Below are positions 43,669 to 54,004 of a DNA stretch of 64,000 nucleotides, piece by piece. Origin of the DNA: Methylobacillus flagellatus KT (GTDB taxonomy: Bacteria > Pseudomonadota > Gammaproteobacteria > Burkholderiales > Methylophilaceae); NCBI RefSeq assembly GCF_000013705.1, contig NC_007947.1, forward strand, positions 310,001-374,000, read 5' to 3'. Under the pieces are notes generated by a model. The model was not told the origin of the DNA, ran no database searches, and saw only the letters and a list, made by a program, of their open reading frames with translations. Within the stretch, counting starts at the first letter, position 1; each line of letters begins with the position of its first letter. The position numbers and the translations under genes were made by a program.

Positions 43669-44937
43669 TCAGGATTTGACGGCGCGGTAGCCGATGTCGG
43701 TGCGGAACTGCATGCCATCAAACTTGATCCCCTCCGCAACCTTATAGGCTTGGGATTGGGCATACTTCACGGTTTCTCCCAGCGCCGCCACGCACAGCAC
43801 GCGGCCACCGCTGGTCACGACCTTGTCGTCCTTGATGGCGCTGCCGGCATGGAATACATAAGCATCAACCAGGTCTTTCGGCAGGCCGGTGATCTCATCG
43901 CCCAGGCGCGGGGTATCGGGATAGTTAGCGGATGCCAGCACCACGCCCAGTGCGCAACGGCGATCCCAGTCTGCCTGGGTTTCGTTTAATGTGCCATCGA
44001 CGGCATGCTCCAGCAGGTCCACCAGATCGCTCTTGAGGCGCAGCATGATGGGCTGGGTTTCCGGATCGCCCATGCGGCAATTGAATTCCAGCGTCTTGAC
44101 GCTGCCGTCTTCGCTGATCATGAGGCCGGCATACAGGAAGCCGGTATAGGGAATGCCGTCTTTGGCCATGCCTGCCACGGTAGGATCAATGATCTCGCGC
44201 ATGACCTTGGCATGAATGTCCGGCGTGACCACGGGAGCAGGGGAGTAGGCACCCATGCCGCCGGTATTCGGGCCTTGGTCACCATCCAACAGGCGCTTGT
44301 GGTCCTGGCTGGTGGCGAGCGGCAGGATGTGCTTGCCGTCAACCATGACGATGAAGCTGGCTTCCTCGCCGGTGAGGAACTCCTCGATCACCACGCGCGC
44401 GCCGGCCGCGCCGAGTTTGTTGTCGGCAAGCATGGCGTCAATCGCGGCATGTGCTTCGTCCTCATTCATGGCGACCACTACGCCTTTGCCGGCGGCCAGG
44501 CCGTCGGCCTTGATCACGATAGGCGCACCTTGCTGCTTGACATAGTCATGCGCGGCAGCGGCATCGGTGAATGTCGCGTAAGCGGCCGTAGGGATATTGT
44601 GGCGGATCATGAACGCCTTGGCGAAATCCTTGGAGCTTTCGAGCTGGGCTGCTGCCTGGGTCGGGCCGAAAATCTTCAGGCCCGCAGCACGGAATGCATC
44701 CACCACACCTTGCGACAACGGCGCTTCCGGGCCGACGACAGTCAGGCCGATCTGCTCTTGCTGCGCAAACTCGACCAGTTCAGGGACTTTGGTGATGGGC
44801 ACATTGACCATATCAGGATCAAGCGCGGTGCCTGCATTGCCTGGCGCCACAAATACACGGCTGATGCGTTCGCTCTGCGCAAGCTTCCATGCCAGTGCGT
44901 GCTCACGTCCGCCGCCGCCGATTACCAAAATTTTCAT
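43669..44937 (-). CDS. purD: Phosphoribosylamine-glycine ligase
   Basis: A 422-residue ATP-grasp enzyme of purine synthesis (GAR synthetase). Motifs are ILVIGGGGREHALAWKLAQS, GPEAPLSQGVVDAF, PIVIKADGLAAGKGVVVA, HKRLLDGDQGPNTGGMGAY and EFNCRMGDPETQPIML. Its length matches the family. It follows purH after a gap of about 180 bases. Confidence 0.97.
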   Translation of the reverse strand: MKILVIGGGGREHALAWKLAQSERISRVFVAPGNAGTALDPDMVNVPITKVPELVEFAQQEQIGLTVVGPEAPLSQGVVDAFRAAGLKIFGPTQAAAQLESSKDFAKAFMIRHNIPTAAYATFTDAAAAHDYVKQQGAPIVIKADGLAAGKGVVVAMNEDEAHAAIDAMLADNKLGAAGARVVIEEFLTGEEASFIVMVDGKHILPLATSQDHKRLLDGDQGPNTGGMGAYSPAPVVTPDIHAKVMREIIDPTVAGMAKDGIPYTGFLYAGLMISEDGSVKTLEFNCRMGDPETQPIMLRLKSDLVDLLEHAVDGTLNETQADWDRRCALGVVLASANYPDTPRLGDEITGLPKDLVDAYVFHAGSAIKDDKVVTSGGRVLCVAALGETVKYAQSQAYKVAEGIKFDGMQFRTDIGYRAVKS

Positions 44938-45116
44938 CTTTACCCTTTGATTATCAATTAGCCAAACACGCTGATATTTTAACGTTTCCTGGTTTTATGT
45001 GGCTTCAACCAGCAGAGTCATTGGCACAGTGTTGCTGGCAAGGCGCACCGACGAGACAGTACAAACGAGTACGGCAAGGAGGTGCAACGCAGCCAGCGGC
45101 GTTGTGCCAGTGACGA

Positions 45117-46703
45117 TCAATGGCGGAAGTGGCGGATATTGGTGAATATCATGACTAACCCATGTTCATCCGCCGCCGCAATCACTTCGTCGTCGCGGAT
45201 GCTGCCGCCTGGCTGGATCACGCAGCTGGCACCAGCTTCCGCCAGGACATCCACGCCGTCGCGGAACGGAAAGAACGCATCGGACGCCACAGCGGAGCCT
45301 TGCAAGCTCAGGCCGGCGTTCTGCGCCTTGATCGCGGCAATTCTGGTGCTATCGACGCGGCTCATCTGGCCAGCGCCCACACCCAATGTCATGCCGTTGC
45401 CGCAGAAGACGATGGCGTTGGATTTTACGTATTTGGCGACACGCCAGGCAAACAGCAGATCTTCCAGCTGTTCCGGCGTCGGTTGCTTCTTGGTGACGAC
45501 CTTGATGTCGGCCGCGCTGATTTCATGGTTATCTGCGGTCTGAATCAGTACGCCGGAACCGACGCGCTTGGTGTCATGGGAGTTGCGGCCTCGGCTCCAT
45601 GGGCTGTCGCCGCCTACCGGCAAGGCGATCTTGAGCACGCGTACATTGGCCTTGGCCTTGAATACTGCCAGGGCTTCCTCGGTGTAGTCCGGTGCAATCA
45701 ACACTTCGACGAACTGCTTGGAAACGGCCTCTGCTGCTGCGCCATCCAGGGTGTGGTTGAAGGCAATGATGCCGCCGAACGCGGAGGTCGGATCGGTCTG
45801 GAACGCTTTCTGGTAGGCCTCGAGCGGTGTGGCGCCCAGTGCCACGCCACAAGGATTGGCGTGCTTGACGATGACGCAGGCCGTGCTGTCGAAGCTCTTG
45901 ACGCATTCCCATGCCGCGTCGGCATCGGCAATATTGTTATAGGAAAGCTCCTTGCCCTGCAATTGTTGGGCAGTCACGAGCGAGCCGGGCGCAGGATACA
46001 GGTCGCGGTAGAACGCTGCCTGCTGATGCGGGTTCTCGCCATAGCGCAGATCCTGCACCTTGACCAGGCGGCCATTGATCTGGCCGGGGAACTCGTTGCG
46101 TGTGCCGTCTGCATTAAAGGAGGAAAGGTAGTCGCTGATGGCGCCGTCATAATTGCTGATGCGGTTGAACGCGGCAACAGACAAGGCAAAGCGCGTCGCC
46201 TTGCTGGTAGCGCCACCAGTGCTGCGCATCTCGGCCAGTACTTCCTCGTATTGGGAGGCATCGGTCAATACCGCAACATCCTGCCAGTTCTTGGCAGCGG
46301 AACGTACCATGGCGGGCCCGCCGATGTCGATATTCTCGATCGCATCTTCCAGTGTGGCGTCAGGACGGGCGACAGTCGCTTCGAACGGGTAGAGGTTGAC
46401 CACGATCATGTCGATATCCGGGATGCCGGCAGCTTGCATGGCGGTGACATGTTCCGGCAGGTCGCGGCGACCAAGCAGGCCACCGTGGATTTTCGGGTGC
46501 AGCGTCTTGACGCGTCCGTCCAGCATTTCCGGGAAGCCGGTGTAGTCACTGACCTCCGTGACGGGAATGCCGTTGTCGCGGAACAGCTTTGCTGTACCGC
46601 CGGTAGAGAGTATCTCCACACCGAATTCGGCAAGGGCCTTGGCAAATTCGAGAATACCGGTTTTATCAGAGACACTGATAAGCGCACGTTTGATCACAGC
46701 CAT
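45117..46703 (-). CDS. purH: Bifunctional AICAR transformylase / IMP cyclohydrolase
   Basis: A 528-residue enzyme for the last two steps of IMP synthesis. The N-terminal cyclohydrolase has [19 protein letters not shown] and [19 protein letters not shown]; the C-terminal transformylase has [32 protein letters not shown] and [19 protein letters not shown]. The dusB-fis-purH-purD order is common in betaproteobacteria. Confidence 0.97.
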
Positions 46704-46728
46704 AATGAAAAGCTTTTGTCGATGAAGG

Positions 46729-46965
46729 TTATTGAAGATTGTATTGCTGGAGCTTCTTGCGCAGGGTATTGCGGTTGAGGCCGAGAATCTCGGCCGCCTT
46801 GCTCTGGTTGCCGCCTGCGCGGTTCAGTACGTATTCCAGCAGTGGTTTTTCCATGCATTGCAGTACCATGTCATACACCGCATGGGGAGGCTGTCCGTCG
46901 AGGTCCTTGAAGTATTCATCCAAGGCCGCGCGCACGCAACTGGCGAGATCCTGCTGGCTAGCCAT
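46729..46965 (-). CDS. fis: Nucleoid protein Fis
   Basis: A 78-residue Fis, shorter than the E. coli protein because the flexible N-terminal beta-hairpin region is reduced, as in other betaproteobacteria. The C-terminal helix-turn-helix is [20 protein letters not shown]. Its ATG overlaps the dusB stop by one base (TAATG), indicating translational coupling. Confidence 0.96.
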
Positions 46966-47996
46966 TATGCTGCCATGGCCTCATCGTCAGTGGCGACGGA
47001 CTCTGCCTCGTATTGCAGGCGCGCATTGCGTTGCTTGAGCTCGCCGAAGAAATCATTGATGGATTGCAGTTGCTCTTCAATGCTCTGCAATTGGTTCATG
47101 TGGTGGCGGAAGTTGGCTGATCCCACCAGGCCCTTGGTGTACCAGGAAATATGCTTGCGCGCGACGCGCATGCCGGTGAGTTCGCCGTAGAAATGGTAAA
47201 GGTCGTGGATATGCTCAAGCATGACCTGGTGGATTTCCTCGACTTCCGGCGCAGGTAGGTGCTCGCCGGTATTGAGGAAGTGTTCGGTCTCGCGGAATAT
47301 CCAGGGACGGCCTTGCGCGGCACGACCGATCATCACGGCGTCGGCCTTGGTGTAGTCGAGCACGAACTTGGCCTTTTCGGGCGTGGTGATATCGCCATTG
47401 GCGATCAAGGGAATCCTGATGGCCTGCTTCACGGCGGCAATGGTGTCATATTCCGCATCGCCAGTGTAGAGGCATGCGCGCGTGCGGCCATGGATAGCGA
47501 GCGCCTGTACTCCGATGTCTTCCGCCATCCTGGCGACGGCGACGGCATTGCGGTTGTGTTTGTCCCAGCCGGTACGGATCTTGAGGGTGACGGGAACCTC
47601 TACGGCATTGACCACGGCCTTGAGGATTTGTGCGACCAGTGGCTCATCCTTGAGGAGTGCGGACCCGGCCATGACGTTGCAGATCTTCTTGGCGGGACAG
47701 CCCATGTTGATGTCGATGATTTGGGCGCCGTTGTCCACGTTGTGCTTGGCGGCTTCCGCCATCATCTTCGGGTCGGCGCCCGCGATCTGCACAGAAATCG
47801 GGTCAACCTCGCCTTCGTGATTGGCGCGGCGTAAGGTCTTGGCACTGCCATATAGGAGTGAGTTGGAGGTTACCATCTCGCTGACGGCCAAGCCTGCGCC
47901 CATTTTCTTGCACAGCACGCGGAAAGGCCGGTCGGTTACGCCTGCCATCGGGGCGACCACCAGATTGTTCTTCAGCTTATAAGGACCGATCTGCAC
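46965..47996 (-). CDS. dusB: tRNA-dihydrouridine synthase B
   Basis: A 343-residue flavoenzyme that reduces uridines in tRNA D-loops. Motifs are NNLVVAPMAGVTDRPFRVLC, IDINMGCPAKKICN with the catalytic cysteine, VTLKIRTGWD, AIHGRTRACLYTGDAEYD and IPLIANGDITTPEKAKFVLD. The start is a GTG with a weak ribosome-binding site; no closer ATG gives the conserved MQIGPYKL beginning. First in the dusB-fis-purH-purD operon. Confidence 0.96.
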   Translation of the reverse strand: MQIGPYKLKNNLVVAPMAGVTDRPFRVLCKKMGAGLAVSEMVTSNSLLYGSAKTLRRANHEGEVDPISVQIAGADPKMMAEAAKHNVDNGAQIIDINMGCPAKKICNVMAGSALLKDEPLVAQILKAVVNAVEVPVTLKIRTGWDKHNRNAVAVARMAEDIGVQALAIHGRTRACLYTGDAEYDTIAAVKQAIRIPLIANGDITTPEKAKFVLDYTKADAVMIGRAAQGRPWIFRETEHFLNTGEHLPAPEVEEIHQVMLEHIHDLYHFYGELTGMRVARKHISWYTKGLVGSANFRHHMNQLQSIEEQLQSINDFFGELKQRNARLQYEAESVATDDEAMAA

Positions 47997-48200
47997 CTGA
48001 CTATAACCGTATCAATGACATGGAAAAGCTGCCTATTTTATATGCAAACGCTGACGGAACAAAGCACATATTGCGAGAGCCCGGGAGCGGAAACAGCGTG
48101 TGCGGGTAGGGTTAGGCAATGTTTTACTTTAAGTTGTCCGCGTAACCCCATGGATAATTTTATATACGGATTTGTATGTCCCGGATGCATGGCGTCACCT

Positions 48201-50150
48201 TCAGCTTAGCCGGAACAAGGCAACCGCCCTGCTCAATTGCTGGGCCTGCTCATCCAGCGAATGGGCGGCAGCCATCGCCTGCTCTACCAAGGCGGCGTTT
48301 TGTTGTGTCGCTTCGTCCATCGTGGCGATGGCAATGTTGATCTGCTGGATACCACTGTGCTGTTCCTCCGAGGCATGGGCGATCTCGCGCATGATGCCGG
48401 AGACGCGCTGTATCGCAGTGACGACTTCCTCTATGGCATGGCCAGCATCAGAGACCTGTTCCGAGCCTTGCCCGATCTTGGCGATCGCCCCGTCGATCAG
48501 TTGCTTGATTTCCTTGGCGGCACTGGCGCTGCGCTGTGCCAGATGACGCACCTCCTGCGTTACTACGGCAAAGCCGCGGCCCTGCTCGCCGGCGTTGGCA
48601 GCCTCCACTGCGGCGTTGAGCGCCAGGATATTGGTCTGGAAGGCAATACCCTCGATCACATTGGTAATCTCCGACATCTTGCGTGACTCGTCCGATATCT
48701 GCTGCATCGTGTTCACGGCCCCGGTCACGCTGTTGCTGGCGTGCTCGGCGGTATTGCAGGCCGTGGCGGCGAGTTCGTTGGCCATTCTCGCGTTGTCAGC
48801 GTTCTGGCCCACGGTGGAGGTGAGCTCTTCTATGCTGGCGGCGGTTTCCTCCAGCGATGCTGCCTGGTTTTCTGTCCTCTGTGACAGGTCGGTGTTACCG
48901 AGTGCGATCTCTGAAGACGCGTTGGAAACGTACTCGCTACTGGTGCGGATATCGCTCACCATATCGCGCAGTTTTTCCTGCATGACCTTCATTGCGTGCA
49001 GCATACTGAAGTTGTCGCCCGGCTTGAGAGTGACCCGGGAGGTCAGGTCGCCGCTGGCAATATGGCTGGCCAGGTTGGCGGCATCGCCGGGTTCGCCGCC
49101 GATCGGGCGGATCACCATGCGGTCTATCAGGTAGCCCAGGGCCAGCGAAACCACGACGACGCTCAGCAAGCCGATGACGATGGCCGTATTGCGCAGGTTG
49201 TACACGCCCTCGAGGATCTTATCCTCCGGGATGGCGACGGCGAAAGACCACGGCGTCTTGCTTTGGGCAATCTCGATCGGATGGTAGATCCTCAAGACCG
49301 TGGCATTCGACGCCCCGTCCCAGGCGCTGTCCTGATAGGGCTGCCCGGAAGTGACTGCCTGCCTGATCTTGTCCCAGGCGCCGCCGGCGGGCAGGGGTTT
49401 GCCGACATTGCCCGCCTCGCGGTCGCCAATGTAACTGCCCTGGTTGGAAACCAGGCTGGCATACCCGGTGGAAAACGGCTTGATGTTGGCAATGCGTTGC
49501 TGGAACGCCGAGAGCAACATATCTACACCGGCAACGCCGACAACCGCGCTCTTGTAACGGATTGGCACCACCATGCTGGTAATCAATATTTTCTTGCCGC
49601 CGATCTCGTATTCGTAAGGCTCAAGTAATGTCTCCTCACCACTGTCCCGGGCCAGAAGATAGTAGTTGCCCGCGCCGGGGACGGTATAGTCGGCTAGCGC
49701 TTCCACTGCCACCTGACCGCTACTGCGATTCCAGTAGGGCAGGTAGCGGCCTGTGGCATCGGTGCCAGGCTGGTTGACGAATTCCTTATCGCGCCCGTCG
49801 AATGCATTGGGTTCCCAGATGGTCCATACACCGACAAAGCCCGGATTGCCTTCCAGCACCCGCTTTAGCATGCTGTCGGCAAGCTGGCGGCTTGCCAGCC
49901 CGTCGTGGCGAAGCCCTTCGAGGGATTGCGCCAGGGTGCGGGCGGCATCGAAAGCGCTGTCTATCTCGGCCTTGGTTTCGTTGGCGTATTGCTTCGACAA
50001 TGCGCGGGCATACTCGAGCGCCGATGCCTGCTGCAAGTGCGATGCTTTGTAAGTCAGTACTGCGATGGTGAGGCCGAAGCCTGCGAGGATCATGGCGATG
50101 ACGATCAGCAGGACCTTGCTGCGCAAGGTGAGATGGTGAAGAGCAAACAT
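48201..50150 (-). CDS. Methyl-accepting chemotaxis protein with a Cache-type sensor
   Basis: A 649-residue receptor. An N-terminal membrane helix ([20 protein letters not shown]) leads to a periplasmic double-Cache domain ([60 protein letters not shown]). A second membrane helix at about 310-330 is followed by HAMP and the signalling tip [20 protein letters not shown], then [20 protein letters not shown]. Such sensors often bind small organic ligands such as amino acids; the ligand here is unknown. No chemotaxis genes adjoin it. Confidence 0.94.
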   Translation of the reverse strand: MFALHHLTLRSKVLLIVIAMILAGFGLTIAVLTYKASHLQQASALEYARALSKQYANETKAEIDSAFDAARTLAQSLEGLRHDGLASRQLADSMLKRVLEGNPGFVGVWTIWEPNAFDGRDKEFVNQPGTDATGRYLPYWNRSSGQVAVEALADYTVPGAGNYYLLARDSGEETLLEPYEYEIGGKKILITSMVVPIRYKSAVVGVAGVDMLLSAFQQRIANIKPFSTGYASLVSNQGSYIGDREAGNVGKPLPAGGAWDKIRQAVTSGQPYQDSAWDGASNATVLRIYHPIEIAQSKTPWSFAVAIPEDKILEGVYNLRNTAIVIGLLSVVVVSLALGYLIDRMVIRPIGGEPGDAANLASHIASGDLTSRVTLKPGDNFSMLHAMKVMQEKLRDMVSDIRTSSEYVSNASSEIALGNTDLSQRTENQAASLEETAASIEELTSTVGQNADNARMANELAATACNTAEHASNSVTGAVNTMQQISDESRKMSEITNVIEGIAFQTNILALNAAVEAANAGEQGRGFAVVTQEVRHLAQRSASAAKEIKQLIDGAIAKIGQGSEQVSDAGHAIEEVVTAIQRVSGIMREIAHASEEQHSGIQQINIAIATMDEATQQNAALVEQAMAAAHSLDEQAQQLSRAVALFRLS

Positions 50151-50328
50151 GTGGTTAAAGGCTTAAAAAAATACGGTGTGAGCCTTAAGCAAATAGTGTT
50201 CCCCTGAGCTGGCCGACCGGAGGTGCTCCCGAATGCCGGTTATTGCTGAAAGGCACTGCAGCCCGGGTGACGCATGCGACGGCGCTATGCGCCTATGCAC
50301 CAAGAGTGAGAATCGGTATGCGCAATGA

Positions 50329-51093
50329 TCAATCTTGGTGCATAGTCTTGTCTAAGAGGCGCATGATGTCCCATGCATTGGCGGTGGCGCCGCCGCGCGC
50401 TGTATTGTCGAAGATGCACCAAGCCGGCCCGATCGATGCTTGCAGCGTATGCGCAAGCTGCCTCAAATATGCTTCGGGGTAGGACGAGTAATAGATTTCC
50501 GGCGCGCCATGCAGCCGGTAATAGCTGAAGCCAGTGTCGCCGCCTGGCGTTCCGGCAGTAGGAAACTTGGCTGGGTCAGCTGCCACGCGTGCCAGCCTGA
50601 AATCCTGCAATAGCTTTTCCCCCTGCATTGAAAACCAGCTTGCATGGCGCGGTTCGCAGGCTGCCACGCCGGCGTAATGCTGGCGCAGCAATGTGAAAAA
50701 CGCCTGTGCGGAAGGCACGTCCAGCGCCAGGCTGGGCGGCAGCTGGACCAGGATGCCGCCCAGCTTGTAGCCTAGCCCGGAGATTTCCTCCAGAAAGCGC
50801 AGCAGGCTATCTTCGCACTCGAGCAGCCGGCGCTGATGGGTGATTTCCCGGGGCGTCTTGACCCAGAAGCGAAAGCTGTCCGGCACCGTATCCGCCCAGC
50901 GCACATAGGTCTTGTGTTGGTGCGGGCGGTAGAAGGACGAGTCGATCTCGACGGTGTCGAACAGCCGCGCATAGCGCTCGAGGTGGCCGCCGCCGGGCGG
51001 GAATAATGCGGCATGTTGCGGCGGGATTCCCCAGCCAGCACAGCCTATGCGGATCGCAGGTTTGCCTGTGACAGATAAGGGGGGCGGTGTCAT
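50329..51093 (-). CDS. DUF72 family protein (YecE-like)
   Basis: A 254-residue TIM-barrel-like protein of the DUF72 family: IRIGCAGWGIPPQHAALFPP, YARLFDTVEIDSSFYRPHQH, FWVKTPREITHQRRL, LGGILVQLPPSLALD and YYRLHGAPEIYYSSYPEAYL. The family is widespread but has no firmly established function. I chose the ATG at 51093; other in-frame ATGs at 51108 and further upstream have no better ribosome-binding site. Confidence 0.85.
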   Translation of the reverse strand: MTPPPLSVTGKPAIRIGCAGWGIPPQHAALFPPGGGHLERYARLFDTVEIDSSFYRPHQHKTYVRWADTVPDSFRFWVKTPREITHQRRLLECEDSLLRFLEEISGLGYKLGGILVQLPPSLALDVPSAQAFFTLLRQHYAGVAACEPRHASWFSMQGEKLLQDFRLARVAADPAKFPTAGTPGGDTGFSYYRLHGAPEIYYSSYPEAYLRQLAHTLQASIGPAWCIFDNTARGGATANAWDIMRLLDKTMHQD

Positions 51094-51178
51094 GAAGTGC
51101 TCATGCATGGCTGAGGGGTGCTGTCTTGGGCATTGCACGGGGACATTGCCGGCAAGCACTGATATCTGGATTCAATAT

Positions 51179-51856
51179 TCAGCCCGCATACTCGATATCT
51201 TCCCTGTATCCTGCATAGGCCTGGTGGTATTCCATGATGCGGGCGACTTCCGCGATGAAGTTTTCATCATAGCCGGCCCGGCGCAGCAAATGCAGCCCAA
51301 CCTCCATACCTGCGGCTATGCCGCCGCCGGTCACGATCCGGCCGCTGTCCACCACGCGGGCGCGGCTGATCCTGCATTGCGGGGCAAGTGCCGCCAGTCG
51401 ATCTATGGGGACCATGCCGGCGTTGGACTGCTCGATACGGTCAGGCTCCTTGCGGCTGGTGGCGGGAATGCCATCCAGCAATCCCATCTTGCCGTAAATC
51501 CAGGAACCCGTGCAGACACTGGTCAGCAGTGTCTGCTCGGGCAGCGAACGGATATAGTCGTGCAGGCGCTTGTTGTGCATTTCCTGCCGGGTGCCGAAGC
51601 CCCCAGGGATCAGGAGGGCATCCATGGCGGGATTGTCGGCAAAGCTGTAGTTGGGCAGTACAGTGAACCCGGCCTGGGTCTGCACCGGGCGCAGGCTATC
51701 GGCGATCAGGAAGGCGTCGAGCTCTGGGTCGAGGCGGCGCGCCACGGAGAACACGCCGTGCGGGGCGGCATAATCGATGATTTCCGCGTCCTTGAATACA
51801 TAGATGCCAAGGCGGAACCCGGCAGTTTTCGTGTTGGTTTTGGTTGGTAGTGACAT
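51179..51856 (-). CDS. DJ-1/PfpI family protein
   Basis: A 225-residue protein with the class I glutamine amidotransferase-like fold. FRLGIYVFKDAEIIDYAAPH begins the domain, LLIPGGFGTRQEM is the glycine turn, and the nucleophile cysteine is in TSVCTGSWIYGKMGLLDG. It resembles the isonitrile hydratase/AraC-sensor subgroup, without a DNA-binding domain. It starts two bases before the end of the TetR gene region with AGGAG upstream, so both are one transcript; the substrate may be an electrophile or stress metabolite (inference). Confidence 0.87.
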   Translation of the reverse strand: MSLPTKTNTKTAGFRLGIYVFKDAEIIDYAAPHGVFSVARRLDPELDAFLIADSLRPVQTQAGFTVLPNYSFADNPAMDALLIPGGFGTRQEMHNKRLHDYIRSLPEQTLLTSVCTGSWIYGKMGLLDGIPATSRKEPDRIEQSNAGMVPIDRLAALAPQCRISRARVVDSGRIVTGGGIAAGMEVGLHLLRRAGYDENFIAEVARIMEYHQAYAGYREDIEYAG

Positions 51857-51857
51857 G

Positions 51858-52436
51858 TTAGGTTCTCCTATCAGTGGGGGAAACGGCCTGCAGCAACATG
51901 GTGGCCAGCTGGCGGGCCTGGATCGCGGCCTGGCTGCCTGGCGTGACGAGTTCGGTGGCGATGGCGCCTTCCATCAACAAGGCGAAATAGCGCGTCTGAG
52001 TTGAAGGCTGCGGCAATCGGGCGGCAATGCAGAGCGTGAGGATATAGTCGGCCAGCCGCTGTTTGTGTTGCGCAGCGATCAGGCGGAAATTGTGGTCGGG
52101 ATCGGAAAATTCGGCCGAGATGTTGATGAAGGCGCAGCCGTGGAAGCCGGGTTCCTCGAACCAGGATTGCAGGAAATCGAACAAGGCGAGCAGGGATTGT
52201 CGTGGGCTTTGCGCCTGTGCATCCACGAAGGCTTGCAGGCTATGGAGCCAACGCTGGTCGCGGAGCTTGAGGAATTCCGCGACCAGCCCATCCTTGGACT
52301 GGAAGTGCAGGTACAGACTTTGCCGGGCGACCATGGCCTCATCCTGGATGTCTTCCACCGATGTGGCATGCACCCCATTTCTGTAGAACAGCTTGCAAGC
52401 CGCCTCCAGCAGCCTTTCCCGAGCAGGGAGGGTCAT
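51858..52436 (-). CDS. TetR family repressor
   Basis: A 192-residue regulator. The N-terminal helix-turn-helix is LLEAACKLFYRNGVHATSVE followed by VARQSLYLHFQSKDGLVAEF. The C-terminal ligand domain shows GCAFINISAEFSDPDH, as in the YcdC/AcrR-like group. It lies directly upstream of the DJ-1 gene, and a palindromic operator sits 14 bases before its start, suggesting autorepression of the pair. Confidence 0.92.
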   Translation of the reverse strand: MTLPARERLLEAACKLFYRNGVHATSVEDIQDEAMVARQSLYLHFQSKDGLVAEFLKLRDQRWLHSLQAFVDAQAQSPRQSLLALFDFLQSWFEEPGFHGCAFINISAEFSDPDHNFRLIAAQHKQRLADYILTLCIAARLPQPSTQTRYFALLMEGAIATELVTPGSQAAIQARQLATMLLQAVSPTDRRT

Positions 52437-52449
52437 CAGAGCACTCCAG

Positions 52450-52465
52450 TAGAATGATCGTTCTA
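52450..52465. promoter_or_regulatory. Palindromic operator of the TetR gene
   Basis: TAGAATGATCGTTCTA is palindromic except for one symmetric pair. TAGAACGATCRTTCTA-like sites are typical of TetR autoregulation. It would overlap a promoter for the TetR-DJ-1 pair and lies also 39 bases from the 3' end of the YkgJ-type gene. Confidence 0.75.
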
Positions 52466-52503
52466 TTAGAGGCCTGCTGGCGATAGACTGTCAATCTATG
52501 CGC

Positions 52504-52758
52504 TTATGGCGAGGTGAGTTGCTCCAGTTGTGTGAGCCAGGCAATGGCATGGCGGTTGTCATTGCCGCACATTTCGATGTCGGGCCGCAAGGAGCGACAG
52601 ACTGTCGGCCGCTCCGGCTTGCCGAATATCATGCAGCGGTTCATCGCGTCGAGCTGCACGCAGCGCTGGCCGGCTGGCTTGCCTTCCGGCATGCCGGGAA
52701 TAGGACTGCTGATCGAGGGGGCAATGCAGCATGCCCCGCAGGATGGGCGGCAGTCCAT
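52504..52758 (-). CDS. YkgJ-type cysteine cluster protein
   Basis: An 84-residue protein with a CxxCxxxC-like pattern ([19 protein letters not shown]), then [15 protein letters not shown] and [16 protein letters not shown]. The spaced cysteines fit the YkgJ/UPF0153 family, which probably binds zinc or an Fe-S cluster. It starts four bases after the CinA-like gene ends, so they form a pair. Function unknown. Confidence 0.83.
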   Translation of the reverse strand: MDCRPSCGACCIAPSISSPIPGMPEGKPAGQRCVQLDAMNRCMIFGKPERPTVCRSLRPDIEMCGNDNRHAIAWLTQLEQLTSP

Positions 52759-52761
52759 GAT

Positions 52762-53529
52762 CTAGCCTTCTATGACCGGTTGCCAGGGATGGCCTGCTTC
52801 GGCGAGGGCTGCCTGGATTTGCTGCATGGCGTTTGCGACTGCGGTAGTGTCACCCTTGATGCCAAGTTCAATGGTGCGGCGTTCGTCCAGGCGCGGCAGG
52901 CTGAACAGCTTGATGCTGGGATATTGCCGCGTGATCTTTTCCATTAGATCCAGCAATTGGCTTTCCCCAGTATCGAACACCAGGATCGAGGACTCGACAG
53001 CCTGGTGCAGGTGGAACAGGTGGGCGTAATGCGTGTCCAGTATCCACTCCGTCATCGGCCAGGCCATTTCCGGGAAGCCGGGCATGAAATAGTGCCGACC
53101 TAGCGAAAAACCGGGCACGCGGTTCACTGGGTTGGGAATCAAGGCAGCATCACGGGGGAAATCCGCCATCAATACGCGCTTGGGATAGGCGTCCTTGCCG
53201 TAGCGCGCCTCGATTTCGGCGACCGCACCCGAGTGGCGTACGATCGGCAGGTTCGCTGCTTCCGCTGCGGCCTGGCGCGTCTGGTCGTCCGGAGTGGCGC
53301 CGATGCCGCCGAAGCAGAGGACGATGTCGCTGCTGGCCATGGTGCGTTGCAATGTTGCCGTGATCTGTGCACGGTCGTCGCCAAGGTATTCCGCCCATGA
53401 CAAGGCGAGCCCTCTTGCACCCAGCACCGAGATGACCTTGTTCAGGTGAGCATCCTGGCGTTTTCCCGAAAGGATTTCGTCGCCGATGATGATGGCGCCG
53501 AAGCGGGCTGGCATGGTGTTGGTCATCAT
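52762..53529 (-). CDS. CinA-like competence/damage-inducible molybdopterin-binding domain protein
   Basis: A 255-residue protein with a MoCF-type domain: FGAIIIGDEILSGKRQDAHL, LGDDRAQITATLQRTMASSD, LCFGGIGATPDDQTRQAAAE and VPGFSLGRHYFMPGFPEMAW. It lacks the C-terminal nicotinamide-nucleotide amidase of full-length CinA. The start could be either of two adjacent ATG codons (53529 or 53526). Function is not clear; the isolated domain is common in betaproteobacteria. Confidence 0.87.
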   Translation of the reverse strand: MMTNTMPARFGAIIIGDEILSGKRQDAHLNKVISVLGARGLALSWAEYLGDDRAQITATLQRTMASSDIVLCFGGIGATPDDQTRQAAAEAANLPIVRHSGAVAEIEARYGKDAYPKRVLMADFPRDAALIPNPVNRVPGFSLGRHYFMPGFPEMAWPMTEWILDTHYAHLFHLHQAVESSILVFDTGESQLLDLMEKITRQYPSIKLFSLPRLDERRTIELGIKGDTTAVANAMQQIQAALAEAGHPWQPVIEG

Positions 53530-53642
53530 GTGGATAATGATAAGGTAGCAGGCCCTAAATTTGCCGCAGATGCTGCATATGATGCAAGTTTTTGCCGTTG
53601 AATGGGTACAATGACCCGTGTGATTGATAGATACTATATTTC

Positions 53643-53846
53643 ATGAGTAAGGTGAAAGAAGACCCGGATGACGAAATCCTCTGCTTTTGCAGTGGCGTGA
53701 AGCGTGGCAAGATCCGCGCCTTGCACCAGCAGGGGTTCGATTTGCAGGGCATTGCCGATATGACGGGTGCGTTGACCGGTTGCGGCGGATGCGAATGGGA
53801 GATCGACTATTTCCTCAAGGAACTGGACAAGGAGCAAGGCAAGTAA
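53643..53846 (+). CDS. BFD-like [2Fe-2S] protein
   Basis: A 67-residue protein with C14-x-C16 (ILCFCSGVKRG) and C47-x2-C50 (TGCGGCEWEIDYF), the cluster-binding arrangement of bacterioferritin-associated ferredoxin and of the BFD domain in NirB. It may mobilise iron from bacterioferritin or transfer electrons. A GATAATGATAA half-site resembling a Fur box lies upstream at 53533-53543. The 53847-54004 gap shows nothing. Confidence 0.87.
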   Translation: MSKVKEDPDDEILCFCSGVKRGKIRALHQQGFDLQGIADMTGALTGCGGCEWEIDYFLKELDKEQGK

Positions 53847-54004
53847 TCCCTAGCTCACCTGCCTGAGCCGCATTGGGCGCTCGCCTTGAAGCCGCTGACG
53901 AAACGCAGCGCAGTCCTTGGCTTGCGGCGCTTGCCGCCCAGGCGCTGCCAATCGTACGACGGCAGACGGGCGCAATAAACTCAAAAAATTTCTGCCCGCC
54001 GATT

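Noticed and set aside
45162-46778. Plus-strand 538-residue frame antisense to purH
   Set aside because: It is a mirror of purH codon structure and shows no motif of any family.
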